This document shows positions 26,422 through 35,370 of a DNA stretch of 64,000 nucleotides, in pieces (positions within the stretch are counted from its first letter, which is position 1; every line of letters begins with the position of its first letter). Origin of the DNA: Mesorhizobium sp. SOD10. GTDB taxonomy: Bacteria; Pseudomonadota; Alphaproteobacteria; Rhizobiales; Rhizobiaceae. The position numbers and the translations under genes were made by a program. The stretch covers positions 45,133 to 109,132 of the forward strand of contig CCNA01000018.1 of NCBI GenBank assembly GCA_000824805.1. Reading direction: 5' to 3'. Below the pieces are notes generated by a model. That model worked only from the letters and a program-made list of their open reading frames with translations, was not told where the DNA came from and did not search any database.

Positions 26422-27405
26422 CTAAGCATTCCCGATCAGCACGCCCGCCCCGAAGACCAGCGCGCCGCCCAGCACCACCTGGAAGGCGGCGCGCCAGAAG
26501 GGCGTCTGCATGTAGCGGTTCTGGATGAAGGCGATCGCCCAAAGCTCGAAGAACACCACGATCGCCGCGACGATCGTCGCCGTCCAGAAATAGGGAATGA
26601 GATAAGGCAGCGCGTGGCCGAGTCCCCCCAGCGTCGTCATGATGCCGACGGTCAGCCCGCGCTTGATCGGCGAGCCGCGCCCCGACAGCTTGCCGTCGTC
26701 GGAGGCGACTTCGGTGAACCCCATCGAGATGCCGGCGCCGATCGAGGCGGCGAGGCCGACGAGGAAAGTCTGGAATGTCGCATGGGTGGCGAAGGCGGCG
26801 GCGAAGATCGGCGCCAGCGTCGACACCGACCCGTCCATCAGCCCGGCCAGCCCGGGCTGCACATAAGTGAGGATGAACTGGCGCTGCTCGGCCGTCGCCT
26901 CTTCCACCTTGACCGTGCCCGGCACATGCTCCTGCTCCAGTTCATGCGCCGAGCTCTCATGGCCCTGCTCGGCCACGGCGAGATCGTCGAGCAGCTTTCG
27001 CGTCGAGGCGTCGGTGGTGCGCTTGGCCGCCTCGACATAGAAGCGATAGGCCTGCCGCTCCATTTCCTCGGCCTGCCGCCGCACATGCTCGATGCCGAGC
27101 GGCTTCACCAGCCAGTCGGGCTTGCGCTCGAAATAGCCTTTGACGTGCTCGCGCCGGATCAGCGGGATGCGCTCGCCGAAGCGCTTGCGGTAAAGCTCGA
27201 TGAGCGAATCGCGGTGGCCGTCCTCCTCCTCGGCCATCGCCTCGAACACTTTTGCCGATCGCGGAAAGTCTTCCGCCAGGCCATCGGCATAGGCGCGGTA
27301 GATGCGCCCGTCATCCTCCTCGGAAGAGATCGCCAGCGCCAGGATCTCCTGCTCCGATAGCGAATCGAAGGAACGGCGGCCGAAGCCGAAAACACGGGAA
27401 AGCAT
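26422..27405 (-). CDS. mbfA: Membrane-bound ferritin-like iron exporter MbfA
   Basis: MbfA exports iron from the cytoplasm and protects against iron and peroxide stress; it is known in Bradyrhizobium and Agrobacterium and is repressed by Irr. The 327-residue protein has an N-terminal rubrerythrin-like ferritin domain (about 15-165) with metal-ligand clusters EAMAEEEDGHRDS and DDLAVAEQGHESSAHE, and a C-terminal VIT1-type transporter domain (about 175-327) with five hydrophobic segments, including GLAGLMDGSVSTLAPIFAAA and ASIGAGISMGFTEVASD. A palindromic iron control element lies 13-37 bases before ATG 27405. The domain pair plus the operator makes the assignment firm. Confidence 0.96.
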   Translation of the reverse strand: MLSRVFGFGRRSFDSLSEQEILALAISSEEDDGRIYRAYADGLAEDFPRSAKVFEAMAEEEDGHRDSLIELYRKRFGERIPLIRREHVKGYFERKPDWLVKPLGIEHVRRQAEEMERQAYRFYVEAAKRTTDASTRKLLDDLAVAEQGHESSAHELEQEHVPGTVKVEEATAEQRQFILTYVQPGLAGLMDGSVSTLAPIFAAAFATHATFQTFLVGLAASIGAGISMGFTEVASDDGKLSGRGSPIKRGLTVGIMTTLGGLGHALPYLIPYFWTATIVAAIVVFFELWAIAFIQNRYMQTPFWRAAFQVVLGGALVFGAGVLIGNA

Positions 27406-27417
27406 GATGGGATCACT

Positions 27418-27442
27418 CTAGTTTAGAATCGTTCTAAACTAG
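27418..27442. promoter_or_regulatory. Iron control element (Irr box) before mbfA
   Basis: A 25-base near-perfect palindrome, CTAGTTTAGAATC plus its mirror GTTCTAAACTAG, with the core TTTAGAA-TCG-TTCTAAA at 27422-27438. This is the ICE motif bound by the heme-dependent regulator Irr in Rhizobiales. Lying just upstream of the start codon, it is expected to repress mbfA when iron is low. Confidence 0.85.
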
Positions 27443-27584
27443 GATCTTGGCTGCCGGGCGTCAATCGCCAGTGCCGTCGATGCGCTCGCGAATGGTTGAT
27501 CCAGCGCGTCCGGGCCGCCCTTCATTATTGCCGAATGTTTGCCTATATGGGCAGCATCAGCCGAAATTGAAGGAGACCAACCGA

Positions 27585-27908
27585 ATGACGGACAAGAAGC
27601 CTCCGCACGCATTCGATGCCAAGCCCGTTCTTGATCTCATCGCCAGCATCGAGGCCGACCTGCAGCGCCTCAAGGGTCTGGTCGAGCAGCAGATCGAAAA
27701 GTTCGATCCCGCCAATCCGCACAACAAGACGCCCGACGGCAAGCTCACCGAGGAAGGCGTCGAGTGCTGCTACCGCATGTTCGACGAGGGCAAGTCGCGC
27801 TACACCGTCGCCCAGCAGATGAAGATCTCCTTCGCCGCCGCCACGCACCGCTTCAACAATTGGCGCAAGCTCGGCGGCAGCAAAAGGACGAAGACGCTCT
27901 TGGGGTGA
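27585..27908 (+). CDS. Hypothetical 107-residue protein
   Basis: A cytosolic protein MTDKKPPHAFDAKPVLDLIA onward, with a helical segment IEADLQRLKGLVEQQIEKFD and a C-terminal half that reads like a helix-turn-helix: DEGKSRYTVAQQMKISFAAA followed by THRFNNWRKLGG. A GAAGGAG ribosome site precedes ATG 27585. Upstream codons belong to the mbfA promoter region. I do not recognise the family; weak DNA-binding potential is an inference from the helix pattern. It stands alone between mbfA (divergent) and a GFA gene (convergent). Confidence 0.82.
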   Translation: MTDKKPPHAFDAKPVLDLIASIEADLQRLKGLVEQQIEKFDPANPHNKTPDGKLTEEGVECCYRMFDEGKSRYTVAQQMKISFAAATHRFNNWRKLGGSKRTKTLLG

Positions 27909-28033
27909 AGGGACCGTCCTTCACTTGGTGAGGGTGTCGATCGAGCGCATGTGAGCGCGCAAGGCGGCCAAAAGCGACGGCGGGCATTTCCTAAAATCCC
28001 GAGCTCTGAGGGCAGCCCGCCCGGCATGTGGCC

Positions 28034-28438
28034 CTACTGCTCCTCGATCGTCGTCATGCCTTCGAATTCCGGCAGCCAATGCAGCGCCGAGCGGTGCCAG
28101 ACCTGTCTTCTCGGAACGAGATCCTCGCGCTGGCGCGCTGTGCCCACCCTGATGCCATAGATTTTCGGTCCATCCCCAACCGAGGTGGCATAGAGATGCG
28201 ATCCGCATTCGCCGCAAAAGGCCTGCGCGCGCTTGGCGCCGCTGGATCCGGTCTTGATATAGACCTTCGGCGTGCCCTTGGTAATCCGGTAATGCTCTTC
28301 TGACGCTCCCACGGTCACGCGAAAGGCTGTTCCCGTCAGTTGCTGGCAATCCGTGCAATGGCAGATCGAGGTCTTCTCGGGATCGACCTCCGCCTCATAG
28401 GTGATCGCGCCGCAATGGCATCCGCCGTCGATCTTCAT
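28034..28438 (-). CDS. GFA family (CENP-V/glutathione-dependent formaldehyde-activating fold) protein
   Basis: A 134-residue zinc protein. The ligand cysteines are arranged as in the family: GGCHCGAITYEAEVD, then ICHCTDCQQLTG, and FCGECGSHLYAT. The founding member speeds glutathione-formaldehyde adduct formation, but most relatives have no proven activity, so I do not assign a reaction. It has no operon partner; the CDF transporter gene ends 35 bases before its start on the opposite end of the same strand and may be upstream in a shared transcript. Confidence 0.92.
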   Translation of the reverse strand: MKIDGGCHCGAITYEAEVDPEKTSICHCTDCQQLTGTAFRVTVGASEEHYRITKGTPKVYIKTGSSGAKRAQAFCGECGSHLYATSVGDGPKIYGIRVGTARQREDLVPRRQVWHRSALHWLPEFEGMTTIEEQ

Positions 28439-28473
28439 TGGCCGTTCTCCTCACGAACCTCGCTTCATTCAAC

Positions 28474-29433
28474 CTAACTCTCGTCCGAAGCCTCGGCCAT
28501 GGCCTTGCGCCGCTGCTCCCATGTGCCAGTGGCCTGCGGCTTGACGAACAGCCTTGAGATTTGCGGCATTTCCTTCTTGAGCCTTGCTTCCAGGCGCTCG
28601 ACGCAGGCTTCGATCTCGGGCGCGGTGAGATGATCCTCGAATTCGATGCTCAAGCCCGCGACGATCTCCTCGGGACCGATATGGACGCTCAATATGCCGT
28701 TCGCCCGCTGCACCGCCGGATCATCCTGGGCGACCGCCAGGACCTGGCGCTGCACGTCCGGGGAGGCGGGCTCGCCCATGAGCAGCCCCTTGCTCTCGCG
28801 CGCCAGGAACACCGCGGTCGCCCCGAGGATGATTGAAATGCCGATCGAGCCGACGCCGTCGAGCTCAGGGATTTCGAGAAGTTCGGCGGATAGGATGCCG
28901 GCGAAGGCGACGACGAGCCCAAGCAGCGCGGCGCTGTCCTCGAACAGCACCGTATAGACGCTGGGGTCCTTGCTGCGGCGCACCGCCTGGAACCAGCCCT
29001 GCTTGCCCTTCTGCTGCCGAAACTCCTTCAGCGCGACCAGCCATGAGCTGCCCTCGAAGAGAAACGAAAGGCCAAGCACGGTATAATTGGCTTTGGCGTT
29101 GACGACCGGTTCGGGCGCCATGATGTGGATGACGCCCTCGTAGAAGGACACGCCGGCGCCGAGCGCGAACACCAGAAGCGCCACGATGAAGCTCCAGAAA
29201 TAGAGCTCCCGCCCATGGCCGAGCGGATGGGTGCGGTCGGGCGGCCGCGCGGCGCGATGCATGCCGTAGAGGAGCAGCGTGCCGTTGCCGGTGTCGACCA
29301 GCGAATGCACACCTTCCGACAGCATGGCGGACGAACCGGTGAAGGCTGCCGCCGCGAATTTGGTGAGCGCGATCGCCAGGTTGCCGGCGAGCGCGGCGTA
29401 GATCACCCGTCTCGATCCGCTATGTCCTGCCAT
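28474..29433 (-). CDS. Cation diffusion facilitator family transporter
   Basis: A 319-residue inner-membrane CDF protein, predicted to export divalent metal ions by proton exchange. About six hydrophobic segments are followed by a cytoplasmic domain (residues about 215-319). The TM2 site reads SEGVHSLVDTGN (HxxxD), and the TM5 site reads FEDSAALLGLVV, where the first ligand is E rather than the usual H of zinc transporters; this may alter metal choice. RTHPLGHGRE in the loop is a conserved histidine motif. The gene precedes the GFA gene by 35 bases. Substrate cannot be stated. Confidence 0.9.
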   Translation of the reverse strand: MAGHSGSRRVIYAALAGNLAIALTKFAAAAFTGSSAMLSEGVHSLVDTGNGTLLLYGMHRAARPPDRTHPLGHGRELYFWSFIVALLVFALGAGVSFYEGVIHIMAPEPVVNAKANYTVLGLSFLFEGSSWLVALKEFRQQKGKQGWFQAVRRSKDPSVYTVLFEDSAALLGLVVAFAGILSAELLEIPELDGVGSIGISIILGATAVFLARESKGLLMGEPASPDVQRQVLAVAQDDPAVQRANGILSVHIGPEEIVAGLSIEFEDHLTAPEIEACVERLEARLKKEMPQISRLFVKPQATGTWEQRRKAMAEASDES

Positions 29434-29652
29434 CCGATCTCCCGACGCGCCCCAGCCCCAGGGGACACTGAAACTCCACAGACAATGCGCCAGGCAATCG
29501 GAAGTTCAAGCAATAGCTATGCGCTTGAGCCGGCTAGCGTGGGGAAACCGGTTGACATCGGGCCTGACGACTTCGCCGGCGGGAGGTCGCCTCTTGCAGT
29601 CCGGCATTTCTCTTGTTTCACTTGGATTGCCCACAAACCGGAGGAGCGAATC

Positions 29653-29778
29653 ATGGCAAAAGGTGCGATGAAGGCGGGCAAGGAACCCCGCAAGCCGAAG
29701 AAGGATGCCAAGAAGCCCGCCGCGGCCCCGGCTCCGAAGGCGCCGCCGGTCAAGGCGATGCGCATCAAGGAAAAGTAA
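29653..29778 (+). CDS. Small lysine/proline/alanine-rich basic protein
   Basis: A 41-residue peptide beginning MAKGAMKAGKEPRKPKKDAK and ending VKAMRIKEK. A strong GGAGGAG ribosome site at 29640 lies seven bases before the ATG, which supports translation. The composition (about 14 lysines or arginines, with proline and alanine) is histone-tail-like and suggests binding to nucleic acid, but that is inference. It lies in the 540-base region between the CDF gene and gdx and is too short to classify. I recognise no family name. Confidence 0.7.
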   Translation: MAKGAMKAGKEPRKPKKDAKKPAAAPAPKAPPVKAMRIKEK

Positions 29779-29880
29779 GCGGCCGGATTCGGTCGGCCCC
29801 GCTCGATCCTCGCTTGAACCGGCAGCATGGCCGTGCTGCCGGCGTTTTGTTGATCGGGAAACAGGGGCACCCTATATCCA

Positions 29881-29933
29881 AGCGGCGAGGACGACCTCGC
29901 TTCCCCGAAGAACCGGCCGGGACGACCCGCCAC
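29881..29933 (+). ncRNA. Mini-ykkC (guanidine-II) riboswitch
   Basis: Two stem-loops with identical ACGA tetraloops closed by GG/CC, the defining feature of this class: GCGAGG-ACGA-CCTCGC at 29885-29900 and CGGG-ACGA-CCCG at 29918-29929, 17 bases apart. Guanidine binding to both loops is known to expose the ribosome site of efflux genes. A third hairpin CAGCATC/GATGCTG (29937-29956) lies before the GGAG ribosome site at 29964. The element is in the leader of a SugE/Gdx gene, the commonest partner. Confidence 0.88.
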
Positions 29934-29975
29934 GCCCAGCATCTCAACCGATGCTGGAATGACGGAGCGCTTTAG

Positions 29976-30290
29976 ATGTCCTGGATCTTTCTTTTCTTCG
30001 CCGGCCTGTTCGAGATCGGCTGGGCGATCGGCCTCAAATACACCGACGGCTTCTCCAAGCCGCTGCCGACCCTTCTCACCATCGCCTCGATGATCGTCAG
30101 CCTCGGCCTGCTCGGCCTGGCGCTGAAGACGCTGCCCGTCGGCACCGCCTATGCGGTGTGGACCGGCATCGGCACCGTCGGCACGGCGCTGCTCGGCATC
30201 TGGCTGCTCGGCGAACCGGCGACCGCGGTGCGGCTCGCCTGCATCGGCCTGATCGTTTGCGGCATCGTCGGCCTCAAACTGGTAGCCTGA
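29976..30290 (+). CDS. gdx: Guanidinium exporter (SugE/Gdx, SMR family)
   Basis: A 104-residue four-helix membrane protein of the small multidrug resistance family, working as an antiparallel dimer with proton antiport. [20 protein letters not shown] contains the essential membrane glutamate (E13), and [20 protein letters not shown] the conserved third-helix region. SugE-type members export guanidinium, and the mini-ykkC riboswitch in the leader is strong independent support for that substrate here. GGAG lies eight bases before the ATG. A hairpin 22 bases after the stop could terminate the transcript. Confidence 0.94.
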   Translation: MSWIFLFFAGLFEIGWAIGLKYTDGFSKPLPTLLTIASMIVSLGLLGLALKTLPVGTAYAVWTGIGTVGTALLGIWLLGEPATAVRLACIGLIVCGIVGLKLVA

Positions 30291-30312
30291 ACAATTCCAG
30301 GCACAAACACGT

Positions 30313-30337
30313 TCAGGGCCGCTTTTGGCGACCCTGA
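30313..30337 (+). terminator. Possible terminator after gdx
   Basis: TCAGGGCCGC and GGCGACCCTGA form a stem with one mismatch around a TTTT loop. The tail (CCTTATTG) is only weakly U-rich, so termination efficiency is doubtful. Confidence 0.45.
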
Positions 30338-30363
30338 CCTTATTGTTCCGACGAACCCGAACT

Positions 30364-30460
30364 TAGAGCGGTTCAACGTTCACACGCCGAACCGCTTCAA
30401 GTCTTGGTTTTGCGCAATTCCGAACGGAAAACCGCTACGCACTTTTCCTGGAATTGCTTT
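30364..30460. repeat. Double-hairpin intergenic repeat (GCAATTCC family), copy 1
   Basis: AGCGGTTC (30367-30374) pairs with GAACCGCT (30389-30396), and GCAATTCC (30414-30421) pairs with GGAATTGC (30450-30457), with AACGGAAAACCGCTACGCAC in between. The inner segment resembles 61560-61605. It abuts the stop codon of the DUF6481 gene. Confidence 0.75.
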
Positions 30461-30887
30461 AGCGGGCGGAGAAGCCCGGAGGCGTCCTGCCGACGCGGGC
30501 CTTGCGGGCGGCGTAGCGTGCGTCACGCTTGGCCTTGCGCGCCGCTTCCTCGGCGAGCTCGATCGCGATGCGCTCGGCTTCCTCGGCCTCGCGGCGCCTG
30601 GCCTCTTCGGCCGCCGCGGCTTCCGCCGCGAGACGCGCCGCTTCGGCAATCGCCTCGCGCTCGGCCTTCTCGGCCGCTTCACGCGCCAGCTTTTCCTGCT
30701 TCAGTCTTGCCTTTTCAGCCTCGCGGATGGCGCGGGCCTCGAGGATTGCCTTGCGTTCGGCCTGGCGGGCGAGCACGGCCGGATCATCCGCCGCCGGTCT
30801 TGCCTTGAAGCGCTCGAGCAGCGCCTTCTTTGCCTCGTTCGCGGCGTTGCGCCGCTCGAAAATGTCTTTTTCCCTGTAGATAGCCAA
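30459..30887 (-). CDS. DUF6481 family alanine/glutamate-rich coiled-coil protein
   Basis: A 142-residue protein dominated by one long charged helix of A, E, R and K (for example [20 protein letters not shown]), preceded by [17 protein letters not shown] and ending [15 protein letters not shown], features of DUF6481 proteins common in Rhizobiales. Function is unknown. Two starts compete: GTG 30893 directly abuts AGGGAA, while TTG 30887 has AGGGAA six bases upstream, so I prefer TTG. The extreme base composition of the helix makes frame-only evidence weak, but both ends match the family. Confidence 0.8.
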   Translation of the reverse strand: MAIYREKDIFERRNAANEAKKALLERFKARPAADDPAVLARQAERKAILEARAIREAEKARLKQEKLAREAAEKAEREAIAEAARLAAEAAAAEEARRREAEEAERIAIELAEEAARKAKRDARYAARKARVGRTPPGFSAR

Positions 30888-31121
30888 GTGCACTTCCCTG
30901 CAGTCTATTTGCGAGGCTTACATACGCGCGAAAGCTGCGAGTTCAAGCGCCAAAACGGTATGCCAGCCATGAAAAATCCGGGCTTGTTGCCGCAGAGATA
31001 CGGCATGGCGATGGGGCGATGCACTGTTCACAGATCGCGCGTCTGGCGGGTGGCAGGGCGGATCGTTACCTCTAGCGCCGACAAGCAACATCCACACGAA
31101 CGCCCTTTAGGACGCAACCAG

Positions 31122-32183
31122 ATGGAACTCGGTCTTTATACTTTCGCCGATGTCAGCCCGGAGCCCGGTCCCGGCGCCATCGGCCCGCATCAGCGGCTGC
31201 GCAATCTCATCGAGGAAATCGAGCTGGCCGACCAGGTCGGGCTCGACGTGTTCGGCCTCGGCGAGCATCACCGCCCCGACTACGCGGCCTCGGCACCTGT
31301 GGTGGCGCTGGCCGCGGCGGCAGAGCGCACGAAGCGCATCAAGCTCACCAGCGCGGTCACCGTGCTCTCCTCCGACGATCCGGTGCGCGTCTTCCAGCAA
31401 TTCGCGACACTCGATCTTCTGTCCGGCGGCCGCGCCGAGATCATGGCCGGGCGCGGCTCCTTCATCGAATCCTTCCCGCTGTTCGGCTATAACCTCGAGG
31501 ACTATGACGAACTCTTCGCCGAAAAGCTCGACCTGCTTTTGGCCATCCGCGACCAGGTGAAGGTGACGTGGCAGGGTAGGCTGCGAGCGCCGATCAACGG
31601 CCGCGGCGTCTATCCGCGTCCGTTGCAGGAGAAGCTGCCGATCTGGATCGCCATCGGCGGCACGCCGCAATCGGCCGCCCGCGCCGGCGTGCTCGGCCTG
31701 CCGCTGGCGCTTGCCATCATCGGCGGCGAGCCGGCCCGTTTCGCGCCGCTGTTCCAGATCTACCGCGAGGCGGCAAAGCGCGCCGGCACCGATCCGGCCT
31801 CGCTTGCCACCAGCATCAACGTGCACGGCTTCATCGCCGGGACGACCGAGCAGGCGGCCGAGGATTTCTACGGCCCGCAGGCCGAAGTGATGAACCGAAT
31901 CGGCCGCGAGCGCGGCTGGGGTCCGACCTCGCGCGCCCATTTCGACCAGGCGCGCGGGCCGAATGGCGCGCTGTTCGTCGGCAATCCTGAAGCGGTGGCG
32001 GAAAAGATCGTCGTCCAGCACAAGATCTTCGGCAATGACCGCTTCCTGCTGCAGATGGCGATCGGCACCATGCCGCACGCCAAGATCATGAAGGCGATCG
32101 AGCTCTACGGCACCAAGGTGGCGCCGATCGTGCGCAAGGAGACCGCTAAGGGGGCATCCGCCGCGCCGGCGCCGGCCGCCTGA
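31122..32183 (+). CDS. Luciferase-like (LLM class) flavin-dependent oxidoreductase
   Basis: A 353-residue TIM-barrel flavoprotein of the bacterial luciferase superfamily; such enzymes use reduced FMN or F420 to oxidise small organics. Visible conserved segments are [55 protein letters not shown] and [17 protein letters not shown]. The start at 31122 ([11 protein letters not shown]) gives the canonical first beta strand, with AGGACG upstream; the longer frame is not protein-like. It is a single gene and the substrate is unknown. A different LLM protein lies at 34372. Confidence 0.92.
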   Translation: MELGLYTFADVSPEPGPGAIGPHQRLRNLIEEIELADQVGLDVFGLGEHHRPDYAASAPVVALAAAAERTKRIKLTSAVTVLSSDDPVRVFQQFATLDLLSGGRAEIMAGRGSFIESFPLFGYNLEDYDELFAEKLDLLLAIRDQVKVTWQGRLRAPINGRGVYPRPLQEKLPIWIAIGGTPQSAARAGVLGLPLALAIIGGEPARFAPLFQIYREAAKRAGTDPASLATSINVHGFIAGTTEQAAEDFYGPQAEVMNRIGRERGWGPTSRAHFDQARGPNGALFVGNPEAVAEKIVVQHKIFGNDRFLLQMAIGTMPHAKIMKAIELYGTKVAPIVRKETAKGASAAPAPAA

Positions 32184-32222
32184 GCGGCTGCACACCAACG
32201 GCGTCCATGACCACCGGCTAAC

Positions 32223-32247
32223 GGAACCTTGGCGCGGCAAGCACGTT
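32223..32247 (+). promoter_or_regulatory. Putative EcfG (general stress) promoter for the AI-2E family gene
   Basis: GGAAC at 32223-32227, 16-base spacer, CGTT at 32244-32247, followed by a short leader to ATG 32289. Same consensus as the sites at 20389 and 21057. Confidence 0.68.
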
Positions 32248-32288
32248 TCCCCGTCGATTGCACCGGTCGCGGTGCCTGAGGGGAACCG

Positions 32289-33458
32289 ATGAAAGCCGAA
32301 CCGATCGCTTCCGGCGCGAGGGTTGCCGAAAGCCCTGACACGCGCGCCGAGGCGCGGGCGGACATGCGCCTGATGCGGTCGCTGGTGATCGGGATCTTCA
32401 TTCTGATGACCACCGCGGCGCTCTATTTCGCCCGTGCCTTCTTCATGCCGGTGGTGCTGGCCTTCCTGCTGGCGCTGACGCTGACGCCGATCGTGCGTTT
32501 CCTGCGCAAGCGCGGTATCTCGGAGGTTATTTCGGCGACGCTGCTGGTGCTGCTGTCGATCTTCATCTTCGCCGCCGCGGGCTATCTGCTCAGCGGTCCG
32601 GTCATCGACCTTATCAACAACTCCTATTCGATCGGCCAACAGCTGACGGAACGGCTGGCGCCGTTCCGGCGACCCCTCGAACGAATGATGGATCTCGCGC
32701 ATCAATTGGAGGGGCTGACCGAGACGTCGCAGGAGCCGGGCGTGCAGCGGGTGGCGGTGGCGCCGTCCGGGATCCTGTCCTCGGCTGCGAGCAACATCCT
32801 GGAAGCCGGCACCTCCATCACCATCGTCTTCGTGCTGTCGCTGTTCCTGCTCGCCTCCGGCACGCTGTTCTATGAGAAAATCGTCCAGTCCTTCACCAGC
32901 ATGAGCCAGAAGAAGCGGGCGCTGCGCATCGTTTATGACGTCGAGCGCGAGATTTCGCACTATCTGCTCACGGTCTCCGTCATCAATGTCAGTCTCGGCA
33001 CGGTGATCGGGCTGGGCCTTTGGGCGCTCGGCATGCCCAATCCACTGGTCTGGGGGGCGATGGCGGCATTGCTCAATTTCCTGCCCTATGTCGGCGCGCT
33101 GATGACCGTCCTGATCGTCGCGATCATCGCGCTGATCAGCTTCGACACGATCGCCTATGCGCTGCTGGCGCCGGCCTTCGTGGTTTTGTGCGACATCGTC
33201 GAAGGCCAGTTCGTGACCCCCATGGTGGTCGGGCGGCGCCTCGAGATCAATGCGGTGGCGATCTTCATCGCTATCGCCTTCTGGTCTTGGCTGTGGGGCT
33301 TCGTCGGCGCGCTGATGGCGGTACCGCTGCTGGTCGTCATCAAGGTTTTCTGCGACCATTTCGAAAGCCTGACCCCGGTCGGCAATTTCCTGGCGGCGCA
33401 GCACGCGACCGTAGTAGATGACGAGCCGGCCGAGAACAACCACAATCAAGCGGCCTGA
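32289..33458 (+). CDS. AI-2E family (PerM/YdiK-type) membrane transporter
   Basis: A 389-residue polytopic inner-membrane protein. After a short soluble N-terminus, two segments (LVIGIFILMTTAALYFARAF, FFMPVVLAFLLALTLTPIVR) precede a periplasmic or cytoplasmic loop and then about five more segments, with the family signatures LNFLPYVGALM and EGQFVTPMVVGRRLEINAVA. Family members have been proposed to export autoinducer-2 or act in sodium/osmotic stress; the substrate here is not known. The EcfG-type promoter upstream ties it to general stress. A CTGAGGGGAA sequence lies before the ATG as ribosome site. Confidence 0.92.
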   Translation: MKAEPIASGARVAESPDTRAEARADMRLMRSLVIGIFILMTTAALYFARAFFMPVVLAFLLALTLTPIVRFLRKRGISEVISATLLVLLSIFIFAAAGYLLSGPVIDLINNSYSIGQQLTERLAPFRRPLERMMDLAHQLEGLTETSQEPGVQRVAVAPSGILSSAASNILEAGTSITIVFVLSLFLLASGTLFYEKIVQSFTSMSQKKRALRIVYDVEREISHYLLTVSVINVSLGTVIGLGLWALGMPNPLVWGAMAALLNFLPYVGALMTVLIVAIIALISFDTIAYALLAPAFVVLCDIVEGQFVTPMVVGRRLEINAVAIFIAIAFWSWLWGFVGALMAVPLLVVIKVFCDHFESLTPVGNFLAAQHATVVDDEPAENNHNQAA

Positions 33459-33546
33459 GGCTGGCCCAATCTCAAACCTCTGCCATCGTTTGCGACACCG
33501 GTGACCAGTGCCTATATCGGACCGGTCAAGCCGGACCTGTCCCCGA

Positions 33547-34368
33547 ATGAGCGACTTCGATCTCGATGGCTATTTTGCCCGCATCGGTTATGACGGACCG
33601 GCCGACGCTTCGCTCGCCGCGCTCCAGGCGCTGCACGCCGCGCACCCGCGGGCGATCCCGTTCGAGAACATCGACGCCTTGATGGGCGTTTCGGTCGGCC
33701 TCGACGTGGCTTCGCTGCAGGACAAGATTTTTCGCCAGGGCCGCGGCGGCTATTGCTTCGAGCACAATCTGATCTTCATGCATGCGCTCGACGCGCTGGG
33801 CTTCACCGTCGCCGGACTTGCCGCTCGCGTGCTCTGGGGCCAGCCGGATGACGCCGTCACCGCGCGCAGCCATATGCTGCTTCGCATCGAACTTGGCGGC
33901 AGTACTTACATAGCCGATGTCGGCTTCGGCGGCTTGACGCTGACCGCGCCGCTGCTTTTGCAACCCGGGCTGGAGCAGCAGACGCCACACGAAACCTTCC
34001 GCCTTGTCGAGACCGGCGGACAATTCCGCCTGCAGGCCGACATCGGCGGTGATTGGCGCACGCTCTATCGCTTCGACATGAGCGAGGCCTATCAGGTCGA
34101 CTACCGGGTCGCCAGCCATTTCCTCTCGACCCATCCAAGCTCGCATTTCCTGTCGACGCTGGTCGCCGCGCTCGCCTTGCCCGACCGGCGCTATGCGCTG
34201 CGCAACAACCGGCTGTCGACGCATCATGCCGGCGGCCGCAGCGAGCAGCGCGAGATCGCGACGGCTGCCGAACTCGCCGACGTGCTGGAGGACCAGCTCG
34301 CCATCGTCATTCCCGACCGCGCCGCCTTCGAGACGAGGCTGCGGGAAAAACGCATCGTGGAGACCTGA
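33547..34368 (+). CDS. nat: Arylamine N-acetyltransferase
   Basis: NAT transfers acetyl from acetyl-CoA to arylamines and hydrazines. The 273-residue product has the full catalytic triad: C70 in [10 protein letters not shown]109 in [10 protein letters not shown] and D124 in YIADVGFGG. The ATG at 33547 gives the usual N-terminus ([20 protein letters not shown]). It is separated by three bases from the following LLM-class oxidoreductase gene, so the two are co-transcribed, perhaps for handling an aromatic amine or another xenobiotic; that link is inference. Confidence 0.95.
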   Translation: MSDFDLDGYFARIGYDGPADASLAALQALHAAHPRAIPFENIDALMGVSVGLDVASLQDKIFRQGRGGYCFEHNLIFMHALDALGFTVAGLAARVLWGQPDDAVTARSHMLLRIELGGSTYIADVGFGGLTLTAPLLLQPGLEQQTPHETFRLVETGGQFRLQADIGGDWRTLYRFDMSEAYQVDYRVASHFLSTHPSSHFLSTLVAALALPDRRYALRNNRLSTHHAGGRSEQREIATAAELADVLEDQLAIVIPDRAAFETRLREKRIVET

Positions 34369-34371
34369 CCC

Positions 34372-35370
34372 ATGACGGACCTTTCGGTTCTCGACCTGTC
34401 GCCGATCACGCAAGGCAGCACCGCCTCGCAGTCGCTTGCCAATTCGCTCGACCTCGCCCGCCATGCCGAGCGCCTGGGCTACCGGCGCTATTGGCTCGCC
34501 GAACACCACAACATGCCGGGCATTGCCAGCGCGGCAACATCCGTCGTGATCGCGCATGTCGCCGGCGGCACCAAGACGATCCGCGTCGGCGCCGGCGGCA
34601 TCATGCTGCCCAACCATGCGCCGCTGGTGATCGCCGAGCAGTTCGGCACGCTGGCCGCTCTTTTCCCCGGCCGCATCGACCTCGGCCTCGGCCGCGCGCC
34701 GGGCACCGACATGCTGACCGCGCGGGCGCTGCGCCGCAACCTCGAAAGCGCCGACAATTTCCCGCAGGACGTGGTCGAGCTGATGGGCTATTTCCAGCCG
34801 GCCGAGGAAGGCCAGCGCATCCGCGCCGTTCCGGGCGAGGGCCAGACCGTGCCGGTCTGGATTCTCGGCTCCAGCCTCTATGGCGCGCAGCTCGCCGCGC
34901 TTCTCGGCCTGCCCTACGCCTTCGCCTCGCATTTCGCGCCGGCCGAGCTCGACCATGCGCTGGAGGTTTATCGCACGCGCTTCCAGCCGTCGGCCGAGCT
35001 CGAAAAGCCCTATGTCATGCTCGGCCTGAATGTCTTTGCAGCACCCACGGATGCCGAGGCGAAGCTGCTGTTCAGCTCGCTGCAGCAGGCCTTCGTCAAT
35101 CTGCGCAGCGGCCGGCCCGGGCAATTGCCGCCGCCGGTCGAGAATTACGACCGCGATCTCGATTCCGTCGCGAGGACCATGCTTGCCCAGGCGCTGTCCT
35201 GCGCCGTCGTCGGCTCGCCGGAAACGGTGCGCCAGGGCATCGACGCCTTCATCCGCCGCACCGGCGCCGACGAATTGATGGTGACTGCGCAGTGCTTCGA
35301 CCACGCGGCGCGCGTCCGGTCCTTCGAGATCCTCGCCGACGTGCACAAATCGATGTCGAAGGCGGCCTGA
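34372..35370 (+). CDS. LLM class flavin-dependent oxidoreductase (YhbW-like)
   Basis: A 332-residue bacterial-luciferase-fold protein, starting [20 protein letters not shown], with [40 protein letters not shown] and [16 protein letters not shown], all characteristic of the YhbW/alkanal-monooxygenase-like subgroup. A reduced flavin cofactor is expected from the family. It is the second gene of a nat-LLM pair (three-base gap). The substrate is unknown. It is clearly a different subgroup from the LLM protein at 31122. Confidence 0.93.
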   Translation: MTDLSVLDLSPITQGSTASQSLANSLDLARHAERLGYRRYWLAEHHNMPGIASAATSVVIAHVAGGTKTIRVGAGGIMLPNHAPLVIAEQFGTLAALFPGRIDLGLGRAPGTDMLTARALRRNLESADNFPQDVVELMGYFQPAEEGQRIRAVPGEGQTVPVWILGSSLYGAQLAALLGLPYAFASHFAPAELDHALEVYRTRFQPSAELEKPYVMLGLNVFAAPTDAEAKLLFSSLQQAFVNLRSGRPGQLPPPVENYDRDLDSVARTMLAQALSCAVVGSPETVRQGIDAFIRRTGADELMVTAQCFDHAARVRSFEILADVHKSMSKAA

